Shown here: piece by piece, positions 24,947 to 36,900 of the stretch
Position numbering within the stretch: position 1 is the first letter of the stretch
How the letters are laid out: each line of letters starts with the position of its first letter
Origin: Xestospongia bergquistia
Lineage: Eukaryota > Porifera > Demospongiae > Haplosclerida > Petrosiidae
Direction of reading: 5' to 3'
Assembly (NCBI GenBank): GCA_963965975.1
Contig: OZ014416.1
Coordinates: 248,001 to 312,000, forward strand
Length of the DNA: 64,000 bases
Program-made: the position numbers and the translations under genes
The notes under the pieces: generated by a model
What the model saw: only the letters and a program-made list of their open reading frames with translations
The model's database searches: none
What the model was told of the DNA's origin: nothing

Positions 24947-26308
24947 ATGGCTAAGATGTTTCTATTGGTGGTACTGATTATCTTGTCAGTATGGGTCTCT
25001 GTAACTGAATCTTCGTCTGTTGATCCGGCATGTTCAGCTGCTCTAACTCATAATGATACACACAAACATTTAAAGGCTTATATTGGATATATTAGGTAAG
25101 TAGACAACTGTATGGATTGATGTATAGATAGATAAATGGATGTATAAATAATAAAGAGTGTAGAGATATTATTGATCCTCTATACATCTCTATATATATT
25201 GTCTTTGTATGAAGTAATTGTACTATTTCAAATAATATTTGTCTTTATTCACAGTGGTGACATCGTTGGTGTTCATACTGATAAATCATACAGATATAGA
25301 ATTGGTATTTGTGTTGAACCTGATCCTGATAATAAAAAAAAGTGTGGTATAGTACAATATGAAGACAAGGTTTATCCTAATGGTACTCAGTATCACAAAA
25401 CTAGGTGTATAGGAATGATAACAAACTCTCAAGTAACAGAAAGTAAGTATATTGTAGTTTAGTCCAGATTAATCCTTTTAATTAGCTAATGATCATGTGT
25501 GGGTGGAGCTAACATATTCCCAAGGAGAAACATATGGGCATCATTGTGGCAGGGAACCAAGAAAAGGTCGTATTGTGTTCCTTTGTGATCCTCTGATATC
25601 TGGCAAGGTACGATGTCATTATGATGTAATTATGAATGCTTGTTATTTGTCAGTTAAGTTATTCTTTAGTTGATTTTAATTACTTTCAGTTTCATTATGA
25701 TATTTTCTAAGGGACATATACAATTTCTTGAGGAAAATCGTGATGACGATATTTGTTATTATTTGTTTACTATTGCATCAAAACAAGTTTGTGGCTCACA
25801 ACTAACTCCCGGAGATATCATATTAATAATGTAAGTGAACTAGTAAATGAATGAACTAATAATGTAAAGTCTTTCTCTTAGTATGGCCTGTTTGGTTGTC
25901 ATTTGGATGGTTGCTATGATATTAGGGTTCTTGTACAAAAGATTCTTTCTTGGTTCTAAAGGTTTTGAACAAGTTCCATTGATCAACATTTATAGAGAAT
26001 TTGGTAACTTGGAAGCTGTAAGTCTATGATACATGTGTTATAATAGATTTGATGTACATATATATTAATAGGATGGATGTGATTTGGTATGTCGAAGTGG
26101 AGAATCTGTTGCACCTTCTAGATATGTGAGTAACAATAGTTTTGACATTTTATTACTCTGCATTCATCCTGTGTTTATCCCAAACAATACAATTGTAAAA
26201 TATAATGCTGTTTGGTTGTTTCCATAGAAACCACCAGCTCCTCCCTTTTCAGCAGAGACAGATGAGGAAACAGATGAAGAGAAGGACGACAACCTTTTAC
26301 CAATGTAA
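24947..26308 (+). CDS. M6PR: cation-dependent mannose-6-phosphate receptor
   Basis: Type I membrane receptor that carries mannose-6-phosphate-tagged lysosomal enzymes from the trans-Golgi. Signal peptide MAKMFLLVVLIILSVWVSVT, luminal P-type lectin (MRH) domain with paired cysteines (GHHCGREPRKGRIVFLCD, EENRDDDICYYLF; the Arg, Glu and Tyr align by eye with sugar-binding residues), one transmembrane helix (MACLVVIWMVAMILGFLY) and a tail strikingly like human: GSKGFEQVPLINIYREFGN, then EADGCDLVCRS, ending EEKDDNLLPM. That end is the acidic-cluster dileucine signal recognised by GGA adaptors (human ERDDHLLPM). Exons 1-2 are 24947-25095 and 25255-25442. About 250 residues against 277 in human. Confidence 0.92.
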
Positions 26309-26653
26309 CACGATTGCCCTTTTTTTCCTATTCTCATAATTTCTTGATCTTTATTGCTTCTTAAGAATTCTAATCATTACATTGGCATTAATTACTATAT
26401 TATTATAAATTATTATATAGCTGTGTTTATCATGTGTGATGCATTCATCCATTATATGTACATAGGCTCTGCTAATGTGTGGTTGTTCTTAGACTTCAGA
26501 CATTTAATACAACAATAGAGTAATCTATTCTAGTCATATGTAGTTGAAAACTATAATATGAATAGAAATATAGACACCTGGTTAGGTTAGCAGTTATACC
26601 ACACTAATATGTTATATTAATGTAATTGAACAGTGTTAATTTGTGATAGAAGA
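26309..26653. other. M6PR-AGTRAP intergenic region
   Basis: 345 bp of AT-rich sequence holding the M6PR 3' end and the AGTRAP promoter. Nothing distinctive was seen. Confidence 0.4.
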
Positions 26654-27987
26654 ATGGATAGTTTGCAAACTTCAAGAATGACTTCTCTATCTCATTTGAA
26701 CTATCAAAACTGGAATGTCCCACCTCCGCCTCATCATGATGAAGTGTCATGTCATCATCACTCATGTGACACTAGTGAACAGCCTCAGCTCTCGTTTTTT
26801 GGTAATATTCAGGATATTGATCGCACGCTTCCACGATCACCTGCTGTAGCAAAGATGCAGAGAGCTACTCTTAATCTAACTTGTCCAGTGATACCTCTAA
26901 TAGTAAGTTATCTTAATTAAGAGAGATAAAGTTACTAAATTATAACTGTATTTGCACTAATAGATTGCAGCCTTTCTTCACTTCACATTGTCAGCTCTGT
27001 GAGTTAATAAAAGCATATTTCTATTGTATCTGGTAACACAATATATCCACAGATAGCATAGTAAACAAATGTAGATTTTATTTCTTATGCAATCAACTCG
27101 TTTTACTCAACAATTAATTTTTAAATTTATCTGGTGTTATAGCTTATTTAGTAACAACAGATTAGATGATATAAAATATGAAAATGATTATTTTAATGAT
27201 AAATCCAAACTATTACATTATTTTTTCTAGTGCCTTGTTGGGGGTTGTTTCTGTAGCTTTTTTATTTACTCATCTCGTTGTAGTATTAGTTGGTATCTGG
27301 TCATCACGAGACAAAACCTCGCTAGAACCTGTTTTAGCGGTAAGTATGCCAAGCATATTGACTGACTCCTTAATGTCAACATTGTTTTTTTTCGTTCTTA
27401 GTTTATTTTTGTCTTGATATTCTCTTGTCTTATTGACATCATTATGTTAGGTGTGTACTGGGATGAAATGACTGCCAGTGATATTGGTAAATTCAGTGCA
27501 TCGTATCCTCATTAATATGTATGTGTCATGACAAGTTATGTGTTAGTACCAGCTGTTGGTTAATAATAATAAACATTAGATAGTGAATTAAAGTAATTAA
27601 TGGACAATGGATGTTTATATTAAACAATTAATTGATGTATTGTTGAGTTATTATTTGTTGTCCTTAACTTGTTATAGTATGGTAATTATCAATTTACTAC
27701 TTAAGGTGAGTTTCTATTCCAATATTAACGAGTATGGGTATGAGGATGGACTAATGTCCCTCCTTTTTATCCACAGCCAGTGTCTGTAATGTTTAGTGTG
27801 TTTGTCCTCTATCAAAGAAATGGAAGTTTTAATTTCTTAGATTACTTCAGAGGTACATCATTTATTATATTACATCATACTGTTAAACTTTCTCTCTCTC
27901 TTTCTCACAGCTCAAAGTGCCTATAATGAGATAGGAGGTCATGTTGATGTGGAGGGAGGTAGTAGTGGTGGACATAATAACGAATAG
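26654..27987 (+). CDS. AGTRAP: AGTRAP-like multi-pass membrane protein
   Basis: Resembles the type-1 angiotensin II receptor-associated protein. In the hydrophobic core MQRATLNLTCPVIPLIIAAF aligns with the human start. It is followed by LGVVSVAFLFTHLVVVLVGI, a third helix (IFVLIFSCLIDIIMLGVYWD), the motif DIGKFSASMVIINLLLKPVS and VFVLYQRNGSFNFLDYF, then a short hydrophilic tail (QSAYNEIGGHVDVEGG). If translation starts at 26654 there is an extra N-terminal segment of about 66 residues rich in His, Pro and Ser (PPPPHHDEVSCHHHS) that human AGTRAP lacks; the ATG at 26854 would give a human-like start. Short introns. A sponge lacks angiotensin signalling as known, so the ancestral role is likely in membrane traffic (inference). 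Confidence 0.78.
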
Positions 27988-28082
27988 ATAGAGAAAAAAT
28001 TGTTACTTAAAGTTTTTGTGAATCATCAGAATTTTATGTTAATAATAATATTATTAATTAGCCCCTCCTCCAAAATTAACCC

Positions 28083-28096
28083 GTATCTATGGCAAC
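28083..28096. promoter_or_regulatory. RFX X-box-like site upstream of ARMC3
   Basis: GTATCTATGGCAAC matches the X-box pattern and ends about 48 bp before the ARMC3 ATG. The intergenic gap from AGTRAP is only 157 bp. Confidence 0.6.
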
Positions 28097-28144
28097 CAAA
28101 ATACATTAAAATAGAGGGAACTTGTTCTTTACTGGTAGACTGAG

Positions 28145-31100
28145 ATGCCAAAGGGAAAGAAAGAAGACAAGCCCATACTAGATGAGGTCCGTGAATACTC
28201 TACTGAATACTAAACTGTCACTTTCGCTTTTAGAAATTTCAACAATTTGAAATCAATGCTAAAGACCCAAAGACAGTCGTGTTAATGTTAGACTCACCAG
28301 AACAAACAATAGTTTGTAAAGCATGTCAGGCACTACAGAAACACATGGAGAAATGTTAGTTCACTAATTAACTATACTGTTAATTTCTCTCTCTCGCACA
28401 CACACACACAAACACAACCTTTCTCTTCAGCTGAACAGAACTGTTTAGAAGCACATGGACTAGGTGTAACGCAACGTCTTGTACAGTTACTAAGTTCTAC
28501 AGACAAGACTATATGTGCTTGTTCTATTCTTTGTTTAGCAGTTATGATACCAAACAGTAAATTACCATAATATCTTATTATAATTAAAGTGTTTTTATTA
28601 GTGTCAGTACGTCGATCATTGTTACAAGTGAATTGTGTGTCACCACTTTTAAAAATGCTCAAACCTGATGGTAAGTACTAAATGAAATAATTTTCACATG
28701 ATTATCACATGATCATCACATGATACAGAAGAGTTGGTTATTCTTGAGAAGGCATCCTTCATTGTGTCTCAATTAGCAGGTATATTATAATCCACATAGT
28801 AACAGGCTCCACCCACATATAGAAGAGTTTACATTCAAACAACGGCTACAAGAAGAAGGAGTATGTTCATATCTTCTTCAACTTGTGTCTCACGGAGACT
28901 GTGATGTCATTAAGAACAGTATTAAGGGGTTGTCTCTATTAACTAATCACCACTCGAGCAGAACCTCTGTCGCTGAAGCAAATGGTAGTTTATTAAGAAA
29001 ACTATATCTCATAATTTCTCCATCGTTATATAGGGTTTCCTCAGCTATTGTCATTGTTAGATTCTGAGTATGCTGAGATACAGGAGCTTGTCTTACATAC
29101 ACTGGAACATTGTCTACGAGATGGTCAGTAGATAATATACATTGTATTGATGTGTTATATTATGTAGGACAATGTCGAGTGGCATTTAAAGATGCAGAGG
29201 GATTGAAAAAAATAACAGAATTTTTAAATAATAAGGTAAAATCTATTGTTATATTTGTCTATTCATCCATTCATTTGTCCATCTATCCATTTATTAGGAA
29301 TGGGGTGACTTGCATGTTTTAGCTGTTGATGTATTATCACTTTGTCTTGTTGAGGAAGGAGGAATGGAGGCACTTCACTCATCAGATTGTCTTCAAAGAT
29401 TACTTGAAAGTATCCATAATTCTCAGTTACCACAAATGAAGACAAAAGCAGTAAATAAACCTTCTCTATCTATCAATTTAAAACCATGTGTCCAAATGTT
29501 CATATCTATTTATCCATTTACTTCTTTATTTATCCATTAAATCAGGCACTAGCTTTAGCACGATCATCACAAGATCCAGTCAGTCAGAAAATACTACATG
29601 AACAAAATGCAGAGAAGGTCTTTTTGGATCTCCTCACATCTCAAGTTAGAGCCAGTATTGTCCTTTTTACATAAGCCATACACATATATAGGATGAAGCA
29701 GTCCTTACTGCTTCTTGTGAAGTGCTAACCTCACTCTCTGCTTTAGCTAGCAGTCGTCAACGTGTTGGAAGAGAAGGAGGTATAGCCACTTTGGTTCAAC
29801 TATCACAGCATGCAACTCCAGCTGTACGTTCAGCAGCTGTACAAACATTATCAGCAGTGATTTGGGAGGCTCAAGCAAATGCTAAGTAAGTAAAATGGTA
29901 GACGTCATGTCTCCTTTTATTGGTCTCATAGTTTGGTGAGTGAAGCCGGAGGTTCTGAGTCTTTAGTCGACTTGTTATCTGAGAAAGAAGCATCTTGTTG
30001 TGTGTATGCAGCTAGTTGCATTATTAGTATGGCCCCAAATTGTAAGAATGAATGAATGGTAGACAAATACTTGTACAATACATTCAGGTTCACTAAGATC
30101 AGAACTGGTAGAACAAGGCGCAATAACTGGTTTAGTAGACTGTATATCTCACACTGATGCTCGTGTAGTTAGTACCAGTGTTGAAGCTATAGCATTATTA
30201 GCTACAGACTCTGTGGCCAGAGAACAGGTCAGTCTGGTTATTATAACAGGTATATTATTGGTATTGTCTTTTAGTTTCCTATAGAGAAGATAGATGTATT
30301 ACTTAGTCTAGTTCTATCTAGTCATGTTCAGATATCACGCTGTGCTACGTGGGCTCTGTCAGTACTAGTACAGAATAAGAGAATAACAGATGCAGTCTTT
30401 AGAAAAAAGTATGATATTTTAATGAATGGATTTAACTAATTTCTCTTATATTTAGAGGCCTAGAGACATTAGAAAAATTATCAAAGGAGACTAATCATAG
30501 GGAAATATATGAATATTCACAATTAGCAATAAAACGTCTCTTAGCTGGTAGTCCTGCAGCTAAATATTATATAACTGGATCTCTATCACCTCAAGATACT
30601 CTAATAGGAATTGAATTCTGGGACATGGGTATGGCAGAAGCTAAGGGAGGGTTTACACCTTTAGAAGACATTATGTCTCAAACACCAAGTTTAAACAGGT
30701 ACATGTATGATATTTGATAGACAATAATAGTTATGTCATTTATTAGACCTGTATTGACAGTATCCCTGATAAATCAGCCACTCCCCTCTCCTCCTCCAAT
30801 AATAGGGAATGAGGAGGGTGTGGCTGGAAGGGAAGAGTCTCTTTTAGAGGTATCTGTAGGACAATCTAAGAGTAATCGACAGACTCAAGCTCAAACTACA
30901 ACTAAAAAGTATAGACTTCAAATATTTTATTTACATCATTTTGTGTATAGTAAAAAAGGAAAAGGAGACAAATCAAATGAAGTGCTAATAACTGATTTAG
31001 GGGAGGAGTCTGAGCAACCACACCTAACAGACTGGCTGCTTCCTCCCGATGAAGGTCTATGGGAGCACATCACTTATGTACAGACACACATACAGCCTCT

Positions 31101-31514
31101 GACATCAGTACAAGAACAAGCTGAGAGATTAGCAATGTAAGTATAGAAATGTGTAACTGTTAGTATAAAGACCTCTCATTACATAGTTATGTATCACAAG
31201 TAATGGGTGGAGCTGTTGGGCGGAGCACTAACTTCCAATTTGAGCTACCATTAGCCAAGACTCAAATCACTAATCATTCTCCTCTGGTTCCACTGGGGAC
31301 AATACGCAAGGGAACATTTCAACATCGTAGCCTACTATATAAAGTGTTGTCGGATCATTTGGGTCTTCCATGTTCTCTCTATCGTGGACAATATGGTCGT
31401 TATTGGAACACTGTCTTATTAAATAGAGGAGAGTGGTTAGTTGATATTATGTACATACCAGGCAAACTATTAGAATTAGATGAACAAGACGCAGCTAATT
31501 ACAAATCTATTTAA
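28145..31514 (+). CDS. ARMC3: armadillo repeat-containing protein 3
   Basis: Ortholog of ARMC3, a cilium/flagellum-associated scaffold. Start MPKGKKEDKP (human MGKKIKKE). A long series of ARM repeats follows (PKTVVLMLDSPEQTIVCKAC, LLSLLDSEYAEIQELVLHTL, VDLLSEKEASCCVYAASCII), then a Pro/Ser-rich linker and a C-terminal EDR1-like, transglutaminase-fold domain (PLGTIRKGTFQHRSLLYKVL, GLPCSLYRGQYGRYWNTVLL, WLVDIMYIPGKL). The latter is shared with human ARMC3 (HVKKGIFYHRALLFKALADR). About 850 residues in about 17 exons; most introns about 50 nt. The intron near 28673-28727 is almost wholly made of three TCACATGA words. An X-box-like site lies just upstream. Confidence 0.93.
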
Positions 31515-31696
31515 TAGATGGTACTGGTACATATAATATATGTAGTATTATGTACATGTACTAACATATAGTGTAATATACTATATATAGTATTATGTAC
31601 ATGTACTATATATAGTATTATATACTTGTACAATCTGAGGTTATTTAAGTTCAATTTTATTTCAACAATAAAGAATTGCACAGCATATTTTATTTG
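31515..31696. repeat. AT-rich palindromic tract between ARMC3 and NOC2L
   Basis: TATAGTATTATGTACATGTA repeated with variation at about 31543-31630, strongly self-complementary (TACATGTA, TATATA). It lies between two convergent genes whose stop codons are 182 bp apart. AATAAA-like signals are present for both. Confidence 0.7.
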
Positions 31697-32034
31697 CTAG
31701 TTTTCATCAGATGAAAGTTCTAAATCCTCAACAATATCTTCCTCCTCCTCTTTCCAATCAATAACTGTTGCTCTTTTAGTTGTTTTACGATTATTAGTCC
31801 GAGACTTTCTTTTACGATTATATCTCTTCTCCTAAAATATAATAAAATACATAAACCAATAAATAACAAACCTCTATTTCTCTTGTATCGTCTACTACTT
31901 CACTTTTATTGTCTTCTTTTTTACTTTGATCTACTGATTGTTGTTGGACCTTCTCCCAAGTCTCTAAGAAGTTAGTTAATGCATTACGTTCTTGTTTGCG
32001 CTGTCGTTCCCAACTAATCTATATATATATAATT

Positions 32035-32070
<36 letters not shown>

Positions 32071-33836
32071 CATATATATATATATATATATATATAAAGA
32101 TTACATCTTGTAAATATATCAAATAAACTTACAATTTGTTCAGAGTCTTTAGGAGAGAATGGTAAGGTAGCACGATCTGTCACAATGTACTTACTGACCT
32201 CCTCCGTCTATAATATATTGTTAACAGTATCAAAGTATATAATAATACCATATATGGTAAACACACTTATTACAATTGTATGGTAAAACTGTACTTTGTC
32301 TACTAGTTGTTTGAGGTGATGTTTTAACCAAGTTACTGGTGTAGTCTTTATAACTTTACGTATCTATAATAATATATGTGGTCATGAATGAGAAAGGTAT
32401 TATAGTTACCCTAATAGTTGTAGGAAAGACCATCTCTGGAAAACTAATAAGATGAGAATGAGTTGCTAGTAGTCTAAGTAATAACTCAATTGTCATATTG
32501 AGAACTGCACTCTGTTAGGGCCATATATAGCAATAGTGAACGGAGGAAGTTGTCAGTACATACCTGTGTTCCTCTTGCATCAATTTGGCCTTTCTTGAAC
32601 TTCAGTGTACATTGCAAATTTGGTGGTTTGCCAGTGGTTGTTTTGTGTGACACATTACACGACTGTGTCTCCAAAATCTAAGAAATAGGACAGACAGAAA
32701 ACATAAAGTACTCCCTTTGGCAGCTGTGGAGTCAATTATACACAATGCGATATATTAATTCAGCTGGAATTATCACATTAATAGACTAATGGACTGGACT
32801 AATGATCAGACTAATGGAATAGTTTAATGAAAGATAGTATAAAGGACGGAGCAACAGGGATTAATGAAGGTAATGGAACAATGGAAGTATTGAGATATTG
32901 GGACAATGGTGATATGGGACAATGGAAGTATTGAGATATTGGGACAATGGTGATATGGGACAATGGAGGTATTGAGACAATATTGCAATGGGACAATGGA
33001 GGTAACTGGGACAAATAATGAAATTACTAACCTCAAGAAGTATAGGAGCAAGTGGAATATATGTATTGGTTTCTGTGGCAACAGTGAGTAACATCCTTAC
33101 AATATGAAGTCGTGTAGGTACATGAGCAGTAGAAGGTAGTACTTGGACAACCCCTAAGGCTACTTGAGTGACAGGATATATCAAAGGAGAGAGAACATCG
33201 CTGGTACAACAAGATAAAACAGCTGTAAAGAGCTCAAGAGAGTGAATAAACGGCCATGTTGCTATGGCAACTTTCTTGCTAGAATAAGCAGTTCGAAGTT
33301 GGTTTGCCAGTTGGCGAGTGTACACAAATATGAGTTGGTAGGCGTGGTCATATGATAACGAGAGGAAGTCAACAAGACACCCACACATAAAACGAACATG
33401 AGGGAGAGTTGAAGTTGAAGTGAATCGACTATTACGAATATAGGAGAGATATAGTTGCTAGTGGAGAAATGGATGAATAACTCATTAAATGGATGCATAC
33501 TTTTAGTGTTTCTTGTTTTTTGTGTTCATTGAAAGACAAGTAAATTTTCCTCAAAATTAAAAAGGCAATTACAGCAGCTTCTTCTCTACTTTCACTCCAT
33601 ACACTTATTAATAATTTATTGAGGAGTCGAGATAACTTTGGATAACAACAATAGTAGATCCAAAGGTGTTCAATATGACGTAGGAGAGCACAAACCATAC
33701 TAACATCAGTCACACCCTTTAACAGCTAATGGATGAATAGTAAAATAAATGGACAAATAGAAAATGAAAATGAACTATAGAGAAAGTAATAGGACTATCT
33801 CTAAAGAAAGTAATTAAGTTCTACAGTGACAATATT

Positions 33837-33918
<82 letters not shown>

Positions 33919-36900
33919 CGTGTGTGCGTGCGTGCGTGTGTGTGTGTGTGTGCAGACACTCTTTGCAGACAATGTAGGCTAGTAAATAAACAATAACACA
34001 TTATATGTTTATAATAGATCATTGAAGTCCTCTATGAGGGGACCACCCATCCTCCCCCGGCACAGGATGTGGTCTATTATATAGTACCCTGATGTACCAC
34101 AGGAAGAACTGCCCACTTACTTGTAAAAAATCAGTTAAATAAGACTTGATAATAATACTTAAACGCCTCCACTTTTTGAGTGAAGAAGGCAAAGCAAGTC
34201 TATAATGAGTGGGTGGAAGAGGAAGTAAACATCTGGTTATGACATCCTGATACTGAAATTGTTTACTATAGTTATTGTATCAGGGAGTAGATATGTTTAC
34301 TATAATATCTTATCATAGGGACTACCTGGTATGGTTATTAGGGATAGACTCTTGTCTGATGAAATAACCTCATAGACAACATGATATATAACTATATGTA
34401 CATGTACAATTAATACTTGTTGGTTGATTGGGTAACAGGAGGAGGAGGTAAGTGATGTTCCAATGTTTGACGAACATGACGGAGACAGGCGACAACAATG
34501 GCATTAAAAACTACAACACATAGAATGTTATAATTTGATGGTATCACTAGCTCACAATGTACCTTTCTCTCCTTGTACATAATACAATGATGATGACAGC
34601 TGTTCTTGCTGACGTTTTTGTTGATCAGTATAGGAAGATAGAATAGAGAGAACAGCTGAATGAAGTGCTGACGTGAGCTCTGTTAGTGCCACAATAGAAT
34701 GATTCTATGGAGAGTCAGAGAATGGATGTACAAACAACAGTTAATGGACAGATGATTGAAAGTATGAACACACCCACTAATCTCTTATATTAACAATTTC
34801 TTTTGTCATAATTCAACAATTTAAAGCAAAAATGTACTTCTTTTTATCAAGATGTTTCAATAGAGGCTATTCAAGAATTCAACAAAAGAGAATTCATAGA
34901 ATCATGAAGGAAGTCTAGTTACTATTATCTTTAGTCTAAACATCATTCTGAGTACCAACACTTATACCCCACATTTAAATACAATACTTCCTTTGTATCC
35001 TCTCTACTATAGATAAAAAATAGTACAATGTTCTGTGACAGCACAGACACAGGAAGAGATGAGAAATAGAGTGTGATGTTATTGTTGTATCTATCCAATA
35101 TATTAGACAGCAGACTGGCACATTCTCTATATGTTCTCTATAATGTATAATGTTTTGTTTGTCTTATTGAATCACAACACACAACATATAGAGTAGGAGT
35201 AACATTAAGAGAATGACACTAAACACATCAAATGACAGCAATTACTAGACCATATTAAAAACAAAATCCTCTTAAATGGCAATACTTCATGGGACAATGT
35301 GTGAGCAATACAGTAAGTTACCACATACTCACTCACCATACTCAATTGATATAATTTTACACTAGAGCTATAGAAAATGATCATTATGTTATCTGTTGAT
35401 GTCACATTATAGTCACATGATAACAATGCTTACTGTCTTGAGTCTTTCACTCCAGCTGTTTACAAGTTTCACTGTCACCATAACCCTCTCCTTCTTATCA
35501 ACGACCTTCTCCTAATAAAGAGAAGAACAATCAACAAGGTCACCTAAACAACTCTCACACTCTCCCTCCCTAACTCTCTTTGTCCATTATGTGGGAACAG
35601 TCAAATGTGTTGCCATGGTAACAATACAGCAATGAACTGATCAATAGAGTAATGGTACAGGTTTGGTTTGCTTTGACTTGAACTAATAGAGCCGGGGGAA
35701 CAAATGTGTATCCCTCTCAAAGAAACGAGACAGGTAGCTGGACTATTCACTTTGAATGGGTGTAGGGTCACCATAGCAACACGTAAACATGTGTACGTTT
35801 GACGAGGAACACACCTTGCTTAATGGGACATTTCGACAAGTGCATAAGACGAAAGAAAACTCACACAAGTTAGAGAGATGGGGAGAGAGTTTACTCATGT
35901 TATTGTATTGTCTGACAATGTTGTGATCTACGTATGTCAATATCATTATCTTTTTTTAGTGTTTCTTCAAATAAAAACAATATCTTATGTTACTCAGAGA
36001 GATGTCAAGCTTTGTTCAATTAAGTAAGATCTTCGAAACTCGACAACTGCAACAATACCAGCTGGTATTGTTGCTAAAGGTGGTGACTGAACAAGCGTTG
36101 CTTAGCAGCCAAACCTTAATTTAATAGCTTTTTGGACACACAGGGGGTAATAAAGCCTTGTAAAAGATTGTTGGTTAGTAACACATAGTTATACTAATAC
36201 ACCTGTTCACATACTAACTATCTAAGGTAATTACAAGGCCTCCAGCAAAGAACAATGCAAAGACATGTAAAAACCACAAATAAAGAAAAAAGGCTGAGAA
36301 ATTGGGTTGAAGGGCAGTCCTTCAATAACTTATGGCACTTCCATCAAGTAACATGCTGAAACCTATAGATAACACAGTAACCCCAACTAAGATATATAGT
36401 GCTTCTGGGTATTACGCAACCATCAACTAATGTCTGTAAATGTTTTTTCAGACTGCTACAGTTAATGTTATGTAATAGACATTTGATGTGAGTGCACAAA
36501 CTAATTAGAAGAGACAATATCATGTTACATGAGGCATAAAAAATTTCATGTAATTCTCTTTGTTGCAATAAATTACGTAATATTAAAGACTGAAAAGTTT
36601 GTAAGGTTGTAGTCATGGTCACCATCATACAACCTGCATTGGTTGCTATGTTGATAGTGGTCAACGTACTGTGGTAAAAAAATCTGAGGACTGCTAAGAT
36701 ATTTCATATTTCACACAGAAAAAATGTTTTCCTTGATACATTGAGGGCTTGGGGTCCTAATTGATCATGTTCAAAACGACCTCCCACAGTTCTTAGCTAC
36801 ATGGCTTCACTCAGTCCTATGGTTGTATTTGATAACTTAGTCATGTAACCAACCATTGACTAGACAAAGTAAACAACATACCCAAAAATGGTAGACCTTT

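Noticed and set aside
33801-34022. His/Thr-rich frame
   Set aside because: Translation of the TG microsatellite.
35700-35780. X-box in a NOC2L intron as an internal cilium-type promoter
   Set aside because: No gene starts nearby; it belongs to the general scatter of this palindrome.
36344-36664. 106-codon minus-strand frame in the NOC2L intron
   Set aside because: No recognisable protein family, composition like the intron, lies between two NOC2L exons; likely chance.
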